Below are positions 49,971 through 62,200 of a DNA stretch of 64,000 nucleotides, piece by piece; positions within the stretch are counted from its first letter, which is position 1, and each line of letters opens with the position of its first letter. The position numbers and the translations under genes were made by a program. The notes under the pieces are model-generated. The model ran no database searches and was not told the origin of the DNA. It worked only from the letters and a program-made list of their open reading frames with translations. The stretch is from positions 4,504,501-4,568,500 of the forward strand of contig NZ_CP023696.1 in the NCBI RefSeq assembly GCF_008704425.1. Reading direction: 5' to 3'. Source of the stretch: Streptomyces fradiae ATCC 10745 = DSM 40063 (GTDB lineage Bacteria > Actinomycetota > Actinomycetes > Streptomycetales > Streptomycetaceae).

Positions 49971-51596
49971 TCACGGGCACACCGTCCCCGACGGGGGGAC
50001 CTTCCCGTCCAGGAGATAGGCGTTCACCACGCGCTGCACGCAGGCGTCGCCGCTGTTGTACGCGCCGTGGCCCTCGCCCCGGTACGTCACCTCGATGCCG
50101 ACGCCCTCGCCGAGCGCGGACGCCATGGCCTTGGCGCCCTCGTACGGCGTGGCGGGGTCGCCGGTCGTGCCGATCACCAGGATCGGCGGCGCTCCGGGCG
50201 CGCTCACCTCCGGGTGGTCGGCCTCGCCCGGCACCGGCCAGCTGCCGCACCACAGCAGCCCCCAGGCGAGGAGGTCGCCGAAGACGGGCGACGCCTCGCG
50301 GAACTCGGGCAGCTTCGCCTCGACCTGCTCGGGGGTGAAGCGGGCCCGGTCGTCCACGCAGTTGATCGCCGCGTTGGCGGCCTGGAGGTTGCTGTACTCG
50401 CCGTTCTCGTCGCGGCCGTTCATCGAGTCGGCCAGGGCGAGCAGCAGCGCCCCGTCGCCGCCGTCCGCCTCGTCCAGGCCCTGCTCCAGGTACTGCCAGT
50501 ACTCCTTGGAGTACAGCGCCTGCGCGATGCCGTTGGCGGCCAGGGTCTGCGTCAGCGGCCGGTCGCCGATCCCGCGGATCGGGCGCTGGTCGAGCCGCGC
50601 CAGCAGGTCGGCGACGGACTGCTCGATCTCCTCCGGGGTGCTGCCCGGCAGGGCGCAGTCGTCGCCGCGCCGCACGCAGTCGCGGGCGAAGTTCCGCAGC
50701 GCCAGCTGGAAGCCCCTGGCCTGGCCGAGCGAGCCCTGCTCGGCGGTCCCCGTCGGGTCGACCACGGCGTCGAGGACGGCCCGCCCGACCCGGCGCGGGA
50801 ACAGGTGTGCGTACACGCCGCCGAGCTCCGTGCCGTACGAGATGCCGAAGTAGTACAGCTTGTCGTCGCCGAGGACCTGCCGCATCAGGTCCATGTCGCG
50901 GGCCGCGTTCTCCGTGCCGACGTGCGGCAGCACCCCGCCGGAGTTCTCCTCGCAGGCGCGCGCGTACTTCTCCAGCTCGCTCCGGTACCTCGTCACCTCG
51001 GCGTCGTCGTCGGGCGTCGCGTCCTGCGCGTAGAAGGCGTCCAGCTGCGCCCGGTCCAGGCACTCCACGCCGCCGCTCTGCCCGACGCCGCGCGGGTCGA
51101 AGGAGACGAGGTCGTAGCGGCTGCGCAGCTTCTCGTAGTCGGGGGCGAACGACGGGAGCGCGGTGACCCCGGATCCGCCCGGCCCGCCGAAGTTGAAGAC
51201 CAGGGAGCCGATCCGGTTCTCCTGGTCGCGTGCCTTCACGCGGATCATGGCCAGCTCGATCGTCTCGCCGCCGGGATCGGCGTAGTCGAGCGGGGCGTCC
51301 ATGAACGCGCACTCCCATCCGGTGCCGTCGGGGAGCGGGCTCGGCGGGGTCGCCCCGCCCGGCGCCGCCGCGGGCGGGGTGCAGGCCTTCCACGCCGGCT
51401 TCTGCGATGCCAGCTCCCGCATCGCCTCCTGGCCCGACTCGCCGCTCTCGTCCTCGCCGCCGCATCCCGCGGCGGTGCCGGCGAGGAGGACCAGGGCGGC
51501 GAGTGCGGCGGTGCGCCGGCGGTGGGCCTGCCGGGAGGCCGTCGCGGGGGCTCTCCGCCGGGGTGTCCTCCGCCAGGAAGGGCGAGTGATCGACAT
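49971..51596 (-). CDS. Secreted alpha/beta-hydrolase lipoprotein, paralogue
   Basis: 541 residues with lipobox TAAGC, Cys45. Long basic N-terminus (RRTPRRR, HRRR). Nucleophile FGISYGTELG, GDPATPYEGAK and GHGAYNSG near the C-terminus as in the neighbouring gene. Possible twin-arginine motif (RRT/RRR) but no canonical consensus. Likely a tandem duplicate of the downstream gene, now well diverged. Confidence 0.88.
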   Translation of the reverse strand: MSITRPSWRRTPRRRAPATASRQAHRRRTAALAALVLLAGTAAGCGGEDESGESGQEAMRELASQKPAWKACTPPAAAPGGATPPSPLPDGTGWECAFMDAPLDYADPGGETIELAMIRVKARDQENRIGSLVFNFGGPGGSGVTALPSFAPDYEKLRSRYDLVSFDPRGVGQSGGVECLDRAQLDAFYAQDATPDDDAEVTRYRSELEKYARACEENSGGVLPHVGTENAARDMDLMRQVLGDDKLYYFGISYGTELGGVYAHLFPRRVGRAVLDAVVDPTGTAEQGSLGQARGFQLALRNFARDCVRRGDDCALPGSTPEEIEQSVADLLARLDQRPIRGIGDRPLTQTLAANGIAQALYSKEYWQYLEQGLDEADGGDGALLLALADSMNGRDENGEYSNLQAANAAINCVDDRARFTPEQVEAKLPEFREASPVFGDLLAWGLLWCGSWPVPGEADHPEVSAPGAPPILVIGTTGDPATPYEGAKAMASALGEGVGIEVTYRGEGHGAYNSGDACVQRVVNAYLLDGKVPPSGTVCP

Positions 51597-51749
51597 GGGT
51601 CCATCGTCGGCGCGCCGCCGCCCCGGCGCCCGCGACGCACGCCCATGCGGGTGGCCGGCGGCCGTGCGGCCGCACGGCGGGTGCGGCGGGTGCGGCGGTG
51701 CGGCCAGGCGTTCGGCGCGGCCGCACGGCGGTCGCGGCGGTACTTGCCG

Positions 51750-53879
51750 TCACAGCGGTACGACGGTGATCTCGGTCGCCTTCACGCTCACCCACACCCC
51801 GGCGCCCTCCGCCAGGCCCAGGTCCGCCGCCGCGGCCGGGGTCACCTCGGCGACCACCTCGGCCGGCGCCCCGGCGCCGCCCGCCACGAGGACCCGCAGC
51901 CGTGCCCCGTACGCCGCCAGCTCCCGTACGGTGCCCGGCCACACGTTGCGCGGGCTGCCGGAGGGACGGGCGGCGTGCAGCGACACGGCCTCGGGGGACA
52001 CCACCGCGAGGGCGGCCGCGCCGTCGGCGGGCGCCGGGTCGGCGGCCGTCACCAGCCGGGCGCCGCCCGCCGTGTCGAGACCCCCGTCCCGTGCGGTGCC
52101 CGGCCAGGCGTTGCGGCCCAGCATCCGCGCGACCCACGGCGAGCGCGGGTGCCGCGCCACCTCGGCGGGCTCCGCGTACTGCACGAGGCGCCCCTCCTCC
52201 ACCACGAGGACGAGATCGGCCAGTGACACGGCCTCCACCGGGTCGTGCGTGACGATCAGGCTCACACCGGGGAACCCGGCCAGGTGCTGCCGCAGTGCGT
52301 GCCGCACCCGCGCGCGGGTCGTCTGGTCCAGGGCGGCCAGCGGCTCGTCCAGCAGCAGCAGCCGGGGCCGGGCGGCGAGCGCCCGCGCGAGCGCCACCCG
52401 CTGCGCCTGCCCGCCCGACAGCTGGCCCGGCCTGCGGTGCGCCAGCGCGCCCACGCCCAGCCGCTCCAGCCACCCGTACGCCTCCACGCGCGCGGCGGCC
52501 CGCGGCACGCCCCGCGCGCGCAGCCCGTACGCGGTGTTCGCCAGCGCGGTCAGGTGCGGGAACAGCGCCCCGTCCTGCGGCACCCAGGCGATGCCGCGCC
52601 GATGCGGCGGCAGCCCCGACAGCTCCGGCCCGCCGAGGCGCAGCCTCGTGGCCGCGGCGCGCGGGGTGAGGCCCAGCAGCGCCCGCAGCAGGGTGCTCTT
52701 CCCGGCGCCGTTCGGCCCGACGACGGCGACGGTCGTGCCGGCGGGCACGTCGAGGTCCAGGGCGGTGGCCCCGCGCACGGCGGCCGACAGCGGCCACGAC
52801 GCCGGCGCCCCGCCCCGGCGCCCGTCCGGAGCGCCGTCCCCGCCCTCATCCGGACCGAGGGCCGGGCCTGTCACGCCGGGCCCCGCGCCCCGCCGCGCCG
52901 CGCCCGCCTCCGCCCCGCGTCCGCCGTCCTTCCCCGGCCGGGCGCCGTCGCCCCTCCGGAGCCTGGCGCCCGTGCCCCTCCGGAGCCTGGCGCCCGTGCC
53001 CCACCGGAGCCGGCCGGCGCCGGGCGCCCCGGCGGCCTCGGGCCCCTCCTCGTTCTCCGCTCCGCCCGGCGCGGGCCGGGCCTCCCGTACCGCCGCGTGG
53101 CCCAGCCAGCGGCCCCGCAGCGCGATCAGGACCGCCGCGGCCGTGACGAGCAGCAGCAGTGACACGGCGACCGCGCCCTCCGGGTCGTTCTGGAGCAGCA
53201 GGTACACCTGGAGGGGCAGGGTCTGCGTCGTGCCGGGCAGGTTCCCGGCGAAGGTGATGGTCGCGCCGAACTCGCCCAGCGCCCGCGCCCAGCACAGCGC
53301 CGCACCCGCCACCAGGCCCGGTCCGACCATCGGCACGGTCACCGTGAGGAAGGCCCGCAGCGGCCCGGCGCCCAGCGACGCCGCGGTCTCCTCGTAGCGC
53401 GGGTGCAGCCCCGCGAGCGCCCCCTCCAGGCTGATCACCAGGAACGGCATCGCCACGAACGCCGCCGCCACGACCGCGCCCGCGGTCGAGAAGGGCAGCG
53501 TCACGCCGAAGGAGCCGGCGAGTACCCCGCCCAGCAGACCGCGCCGCCCGAAGCCCTGCAGCAGTGCCACCCCGGCCACGGTGGGCGGCAGGACCATGGG
53601 CAGCATCACGACCACCCGCAGCAGTGCCTTGCCGGGGAAGTCGACGCGGGCCAGCACCCAGGCCAGCGGTACACCGAGCAGCAGCGACAGGGCGAGCGCC
53701 CACCCGGAGACGGCCAGCGACAGGCCGAGCGCCTCCCGCACGTCCGGAGCGGTCAGCCGCTCGCCGAGCGTGCCCCACGGCGCCTGGACCAGCACCCCGG
53801 CGAGTGGCAGCAGCAGGAAGGCGACCGCGAGGAGTGCGGGCGCCGCCAGCGCGAGGGGGGCCCGCCGGAGCGGCGTCAC
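51750..53879 (-). CDS. modBC: Fused ModB-ModC molybdate ABC transporter
   Basis: 709 residues. Residues 1-255 are a ModB-type permease with about six helices and the EAA loop (EETAASLGAGPLRAFLTVTVP). A 120-residue Gly/Arg/Ala linker follows with three GTGARLRR-type repeats. From ~375 a ModC ATPase: GPNGAGKST, QLSGGQAQR, LLLLDEPLAALD and VTHDPVEAVS, then a TOBE molybdate-binding region to the end. The GTG at 53879 overlaps the modA stop by 4 bp. The fusion means one polypeptide carries both subunits. Confidence 0.88.
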   Translation of the reverse strand: MTPLRRAPLALAAPALLAVAFLLLPLAGVLVQAPWGTLGERLTAPDVREALGLSLAVSGWALALSLLLGVPLAWVLARVDFPGKALLRVVVMLPMVLPPTVAGVALLQGFGRRGLLGGVLAGSFGVTLPFSTAGAVVAAAFVAMPFLVISLEGALAGLHPRYEETAASLGAGPLRAFLTVTVPMVGPGLVAGAALCWARALGEFGATITFAGNLPGTTQTLPLQVYLLLQNDPEGAVAVSLLLLVTAAAVLIALRGRWLGHAAVREARPAPGGAENEEGPEAAGAPGAGRLRWGTGARLRRGTGARLRRGDGARPGKDGGRGAEAGAARRGAGPGVTGPALGPDEGGDGAPDGRRGGAPASWPLSAAVRGATALDLDVPAGTTVAVVGPNGAGKSTLLRALLGLTPRAAATRLRLGGPELSGLPPHRRGIAWVPQDGALFPHLTALANTAYGLRARGVPRAAARVEAYGWLERLGVGALAHRRPGQLSGGQAQRVALARALAARPRLLLLDEPLAALDQTTRARVRHALRQHLAGFPGVSLIVTHDPVEAVSLADLVLVVEEGRLVQYAEPAEVARHPRSPWVARMLGRNAWPGTARDGGLDTAGGARLVTAADPAPADGAAALAVVSPEAVSLHAARPSGSPRNVWPGTVRELAAYGARLRVLVAGGAGAPAEVVAEVTPAAAADLGLAEGAGVWVSVKATEITVVPL
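52951..53008. repeat. 24-bp repeat in the modBC linker
   Basis: Two identical 24-bp units at 52951-52974 and 52975-52998 plus a partial third encode GTGARLRR-type repeats between permease and ATPase. Confidence 0.7.
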
Positions 53880-54664
53880 GGCGTCTCGAAGCCGGCCGCC
53901 GACAGCAGCCGGCGCGCGTGTGCCGAGCGCAGCCACTCCACGAAGCCGCGTGCCGCACCGGCGTCGCGCGCCGTGTCCAGGGCGGCGGCCGGGTAGGACG
54001 CGACGGCGTTCTGCGCGTCGGGCACGGCGACGGTGTCGACGGCGCCTCGGGCGGCGGTCGCGTCGGTGACGTACACGAGCCCGGCGTCCGCCTCGCCCAG
54101 CCGGATCTTGCCGAGGACGGCGCGGACGCTCGGCTCCTCCGAGACGGGCCGGACGGTCACGCCCGCCTTGTCCAGGATCCGGCGGCTGTAGCGCCCGGCG
54201 GGCACCTCGGGAGCGGCCAGCACCACCTTCAGGTCCTCCCGGGCCAGGTCGCGCAGCCCGGCGATCCGCCGCGGGTTGCCCCCGGCGGTGGCGATGGCGA
54301 GCCGGTTGCGGGCGATGACGACGGCTTCACCGGTCGCCTCCCGCAGGCCCTCCATGGTCGGGGAGTCGGCGGTGACGAGGACGTCGGCCGGGACGCCCTG
54401 GCGCACCTGGGACGCCAGCTCCTGCGATCCGGCGAAGGAGAACACCACGTCCGTTCCGGGGTGCTGCCGCTCGTAGGCGGCGCCGATCTCCCCGAAGACG
54501 TCCGTGAGGGACGCGGCGGCCAGGACGGTCAGCTTCCGGCCGCCGGGCCCGGAGGTCTCCGCCGTTCCGGCCGCGGGAGCCCCGAAGCCCCCGCAGGCCG
54601 CCAGCGGCAGCAGCAGGGCCGCCGACAGCAGGGCGGCGATCACATGGCGCGCTGTACGGCGCAC
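53876..54664 (-). CDS. modA: Molybdate-binding lipoprotein ModA
   Basis: 262 residues. Lipobox LAAC with Cys24, then LTVLAAASLTDVF, FSFAGSQELASQV and ADVLVTADSP, the anion-binding segments of ModA (Ser and backbone contacts to MoO4). VYVTDA marks the C-terminal lobe. Extracytoplasmic receptor for the modBC gene product, whose GTG overlaps its stop. GTG start with GGAGG 6 bases upstream. Confidence 0.93.
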   Translation of the reverse strand: MRRTARHVIAALLSAALLLPLAACGGFGAPAAGTAETSGPGGRKLTVLAAASLTDVFGEIGAAYERQHPGTDVVFSFAGSQELASQVRQGVPADVLVTADSPTMEGLREATGEAVVIARNRLAIATAGGNPRRIAGLRDLAREDLKVVLAAPEVPAGRYSRRILDKAGVTVRPVSEEPSVRAVLGKIRLGEADAGLVYVTDATAARGAVDTVAVPDAQNAVASYPAAALDTARDAGAARGFVEWLRSAHARRLLSAAGFETP

Positions 54665-54694
54665 GGGAACCTCCGGTGCGGGGTCGGCTTACGG

Positions 54695-54731
54695 GTGGTC
54701 ATATGTGGTCCAGCCATCGCCGGCCGTGGTC
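54695..54731. promoter_or_regulatory. GTGGTC direct repeats ahead of modA
   Basis: GTGGTC at 54695-54700 and 54705-54710 (10 bp apart, one helical turn) with CATATG between, and a third at 54726-54731. Placed 30-65 bp upstream of the modA start, they suit an operator read by the adjacent HTH-TOBE regulator. Confidence 0.55.
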
Positions 54732-55125
54732 AGACGCGGTCGATGTGGACGTTGGTGGACTTCACCCGCGCCACGGCTTCCACGCCCACCTCCAGGCCCA
54801 GCTCCTCGACGGCCTCGCGGGTCAGCAGGGACACGAGTCGGTGCGGACCGGCCTGGATCTCCACCTGCGCGGCCACGTCGCCCACCTTCACCGCGGTGAC
54901 GATGCCGGGGAAGGCGTTGCGGGCGCTGGTGTACGGCACGTCGGCGCCGTCGCCGGGCTGCGCGGCCAGCTCGACGGCGAACGCCGCGAGGTCCGGCCCG
55001 TCGACGAGGCGCCGCCCGGCCTCGTCGCGGCGCGTCACGAGTCGCCCGGCGTCCGCCCAGCGGCGCACGGTGTCGGCGCTGACGCCCAGGAGGCGCGCCG
55101 CCTGCTGCGAGGTGTAGGACCGCAT
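54730..55125 (-). CDS. HTH-TOBE molybdate-responsive regulator
   Basis: 131 residues. N-terminal MerR/excisionase-like HTH (SYTSQQAARLLGVSADTVRRWADAGRLV) and a C-terminal TOBE/Mop domain (PGIVTAVKVGDVAAQVEIQAGPHRLVSLLTREAVEELGLEVG), the classical molybdate-binding fold. It probably controls modA-modBC, whose start is 66 bp downstream. The start follows a TAGATT -10 box by 7 bp with no SD. Confidence 0.9.
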   Translation of the reverse strand: MRSYTSQQAARLLGVSADTVRRWADAGRLVTRRDEAGRRLVDGPDLAAFAVELAAQPGDGADVPYTSARNAFPGIVTAVKVGDVAAQVEIQAGPHRLVSLLTREAVEELGLEVGVEAVARVKSTNVHIDRV

Positions 55126-55132
55126 ACGCGGC

Positions 55133-55162
55133 AATCTAGGCCCGGGAGGCTCGCAGAAGCAA
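55133..55162 (-). promoter_or_regulatory. Promoter of the molybdate regulator (leaderless)
   Basis: On the minus strand TTGCTT (55162-55157) and TAGATT (55138-55133), 18-bp spacer. The ATG at 55125 begins 8 bases after the -10, so the message would be leaderless. Confidence 0.65.
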
Positions 55163-55347
55163 GGGTGATCGTACGAGGCGGCTCGCATCCGCGAGGCGGT
55201 GGGTCGCACCGGGCGGGTACCCGGGTGGTGGGGCGCCCGCGCGCAGGACGGGACGGCGCCCGGCCGAAGCGGGGTCCCGCGCGCCCATGGAGCCCTCACC
55301 GCCGCACCGCCCCGCCGCGCGAGACTCCCCGCAGCTGGACCGCTCCA

Positions 55348-55440
55348 CCCCGCAGCCACGCCGCCGCCCCCGCCAGGCATCCCGCAGCCACGCCGCCGCC
55401 CCCGCCACGCGCCCCGCAGCCAAGCCGCCCCCGCCCCGCG
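55348..55440. repeat. 32-33-bp tandem repeat, three copies
   Basis: Units start at 55348, 55381 and 55413 with CCCGCAGCCACGCCGCC-like cores. They lie in the gap 55139-55451, after the flippase-like gene, with no gene inside. Confidence 0.7.
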
Positions 55441-55451
55441 AGGGGGCCCGG

Positions 55452-58577
<3,126 letters not shown>

Positions 58578-58720
58578 GTCCCTTCCCTTCTCCTCGTCCG
58601 TCTCTTCTTGATCTCGTATCACCAGTCACCGCCCGGAAGATGGTGGCACGGCGTGGCGGCGGCCGAGGGCATCAGGGTGGGGTGCCCGCGATGTCGCAGC
58701 CGTGGTGCAGGATGGAGCGG

Positions 58721-59128
58721 ATGACTGCCGAGACGCCCCCCGACCGGCTTCCGGAGTACGCGGAGCGCGTGCTGGAGGTCGCCGAACTCATCCCACCCGG
58801 CCGGGTGATGACGTACGGCGACGTCGCCGAGTGGCTGGGTGAAGGCGGCCCCCGGCAGGTCGGCCGGGTCATGGCGCTCTACGGCGGCGCCGCGCCGTGG
58901 TGGCGCGTCGTGCGCGCCGACGGGCGGCTGCTGCCCGGCCACGAGCAGCGCGCGCTGGGCCACTACCGTGAGGAGGCCACGCCGCTGCGGGAGACCGCGA
59001 CGGCGCGCGGCACCGCGGACCGGCCGGCGCGCCTCGACATGAGGCGGGCACGCTGGGACGGGACCGGCGTCGCCGACGGCGCCGGCGGCGACGCGGACGA
59101 CACCGGGCGTGCGATGGCTCACAATTGA
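58721..59128 (+). CDS. Alkyltransferase-like (ATL) DNA-repair protein
   Basis: 135 residues. MGMT-like DNA-binding fold: IPPGRVMTYGDVAEWLGEGGPRQVGRVMALYGG is the HTH region, and PWWRVVRADG lies where alkyltransferases have PCHRV; Trp replaces the acceptor Cys, the mark of ATL proteins, which flag alkylguanine for nucleotide excision repair. The last ~35 residues are extra, polar. The ATG at 58721 follows a CAGGAT box by 7 bp and lacks an SD; 58712 and 58691 are alternatives. It is adjacent to AdnA as in mycobacteria. Confidence 0.86.
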   Translation: MTAETPPDRLPEYAERVLEVAELIPPGRVMTYGDVAEWLGEGGPRQVGRVMALYGGAAPWWRVVRADGRLLPGHEQRALGHYREEATPLRETATARGTADRPARLDMRRARWDGTGVADGAGGDADDTGRAMAHN

Positions 59129-59210
59129 CAGCTTCCGCCATCCGGCGGGGCCGCGCCCCTTCTCCACCGCACCCTCACCTTCGGCACACCTCCCAGGACC
59201 GGCGATCCAC

Positions 59211-62200
59211 GTGAGCTCCTCCTCCACCACCCGGCGCGCGCCGCGCCAGGAACCGGCACGGCCGGGGACGCCGGGCGCGTACCGGCTGGTGCGTACCCCG
59301 CCGGCCCCGGTGGCCCCTCCTTCCCTGGACGCAGCGCAGCGGGCGGTGGTTGATCACGCGGACGGGCCCCTTCTCGTCCTGGCCGGCCCGGGCACCGGCA
59401 AGACGACGACCCTCGTCGAGGCGGTGGCGGCCCGGATCGAGCGGGGCGCCGACCCGGATCGGCTGCTCGTCCTCACGTTCAGCCGCAAGGCCGCCGTCGA
59501 GCTGCGCGACCGCATGGCCGCCCGGCTGCCCGGCGCGCGCGCCCCGCAGGCGACGACGTTCCACTCGTACTGCTACGCGCTCGTCCGCGCCCACCAGGAC
59601 GCCGACCTGTTCGCCGAGCCGCTGCGCCTGCTCTCCGGCCCCGAGCAGGACGTCGCCGTGCGCGAGCTGCTCGCCGGACAGCTCGACCTGGAACGCGACG
59701 GCCTCGCGCGCATCCACTGGCCCGACGAGCTGCGGGCCTGCCTCACCACGCGCGGCTTCGCCGACGAGGTGCGCGCCGTGCTGGCCCGCTCGCGTGAGCT
59801 GGGCCTCGGCCCGCGCGCGCTGGCCGCGTTCGCCGCGCGCACGGGGCGGCGCGACTGGTCGGCGGCGGCCGAGTTCCTCGCCGAGTACCTCGACGTCCTC
59901 GACATGCAGGGCGTCCTCGACTACGCGGAGCTGGTGCACCGGGCGGTGCTCCTCGCCGGGCGCGTGACGCTGCCCGCGTACGACGCCGTGTTCGTCGACG
60001 AGTACCAGGACACCGATCCGGCGCAGGTCCGGCTGCTGCGGGCGCTGGCCGGGCAGGGCAGGACCCTGTACGCGTTCGGCGACCCCGACCAGTCGATCTA
60101 CGCGTTCCGGGGCGCGGACGTCAACGGCATCCTGGAGTTCCCGCACGTCTTCCGGCGCGCGGACGGCGGCCCCGCGCCGGTCGCCGTGCTGCGCACCTCG
60201 CGCCGCTCCGCCGCGGGGGTGCTGGCGGCGACCCGGCTGCTGACCGCGCGGATGCCGCTGCCGCGCCTGCCCGCGGACACCGTCCGGGCCCACCGCGACC
60301 TGGCGCCCGTCCGGGAGGGCGGCCGCGTGGAGGCGTACACCTTCCCGACCGCGTCCACGGAGCTGGAGAACGTCGCGGACATCCTGCGGCGCGCGCACCT
60401 GGAGGACGGGGTGCCGTGGAGCGACATGGCCGTGCTGGTGCGCGCCGGGGCCCGCTCCCTGCCGTCGCTGCGCCGCGCCCTGACATCGGCGGGCGTGCCG
60501 CTGGAGACGGACGGCGCGGACGTGGCCCTGCGCCACGAACCGGCCGTCTCGCCCCTCCTGACCGCCCTGCGCGCCACGGCGACGGCGGCCCTGCGCGGGG
60601 CCGCGCGGGCGGACCAGTCCCCACCGGACGCCGCCCGCGCCGGAGAGGACGACGCCGCGCCGGCCGTGGCGGAAGGGCAGGCCGGGACGGCCGCGGCCGA
60701 GGAGGCCGACGCCCCGGCCACCGACGCCCCGGCGGCGGATGCCCCGGCCGCCGACACCCCGGCCGCCGACGCCCCGGCGGCGGATGCCCCGGCCGCCGAC
60801 GCCCCGGCGGCCACCGAGGTCAGCGAGGTGGACCCCCCGGCCACCGAGGTCTTGGACGTCGCCGACCCCTCAGCCACCGACGGCACCGGCCCCGCCGCCA
60901 CCGACCCCACCCACCCCGCCGCCCCCACAGCTCCCGCCGTCGCCGACCCGGCCGCCCCGGCCGACCCCGCCGCCCCGGCCACCGGCCCCGCCGCCCCCAC
61001 CCCGGGCCCTGCCGCCTGGCTGGACACCGAGACGGCGCTCACGCTGCTCACCTCCCCGCTCGGCGGCATGGACGCGGCCGACCTCCGGCGCCTCGGGCGG
61101 GCCCTGCGCGACGAGGAGCGGGCGGCCGGCAACAAGGTCCCGCCACCCTCCGACGAACTGCTGGCCCGCGCCCTCGCCGAACCGGAACGGCTCGTGGCCC
61201 ACGACCCCGCCTACGCGCGCGGGGCGCAGCACCTGGGCAGGCTCCTGCGCGAGACGCGGGAGCTGCTCGCCGCGGGCGGCACCGCGGAGGAGGCCCTCTG
61301 GCACCTGTGGAACGGCACCGGCTGGCCCGGCCGCCTCCACCGCGCCGCCCTGCGCGGCGGCCCCGCCGGCCGCAACGCGGACCGGGACCTCGACGCGGTG
61401 TGCGCGCTGTTCGACACCGCGGCCCGCGCCGAGGAGCGCACCGGCGGGCGCGGCGCCCTGAACTTCCTCGCGGAGCTGGAGGCGCAGGACATCGCCGCCG
61501 ACACGCTGTCCAGGCGGCAGGTCCGCCCCGACGCCGTACGGCTGATGACCGCCCACCGGTCCAAGGGCCTCGAATGGGGCCTCGTGGTCGTCGCGGGCGT
61601 GCAGGAGGGGCTCTGGCCCGACCTCCGGCGGCGCGGCTCGCTGCTGGAGGCCGACCGGATCGGCCGCGACGGCCTGGCCGAACCGCTCACCCCCGGCGCC
61701 CTCCTCGCGGAGGAGCGCCGCCTGTTCTACGTCGCCGCCACGCGCGCGCGGGACCGGCTCGTCGTCACCGCCGTCAAGGCGCCCGCCGAGGACGGCGACC
61801 AGCCGTCGCGGTTCCTCGCCGAGCTGGGCGTCGAGCCGAAGGACGTCACCGCCCGCCCGCGCCGTCCCCTCGCGGTCGCCGCGCTGGTCGCGGAGCTGCG
61901 CGCCACCACCGTCGACCCGGACGCGTCGCCCGCCCTGCGGGACGCGGCGGCCCGCAGGCTGGCCCGGCTCGCCGCGCTCGCCGACGACGAGGGCCAGCCC
62001 CTGGTCCACGCCGCCCACCCGTACCGCTGGTGGGGCCTGTACGACCCCACGCACGCCCCCGCGCCGCTCCGGGACCGCGACCGGCCCGTCGCGCTCTCCG
62101 GCAGCGCCCTGGACCAGCTGGTCCACACCTGCTCCCTCCAGTGGTTCCTGGGCCGGGAGGTGAAGGCGGACGCCCCCGCGACCGCCGCACAGGGCTTCGG

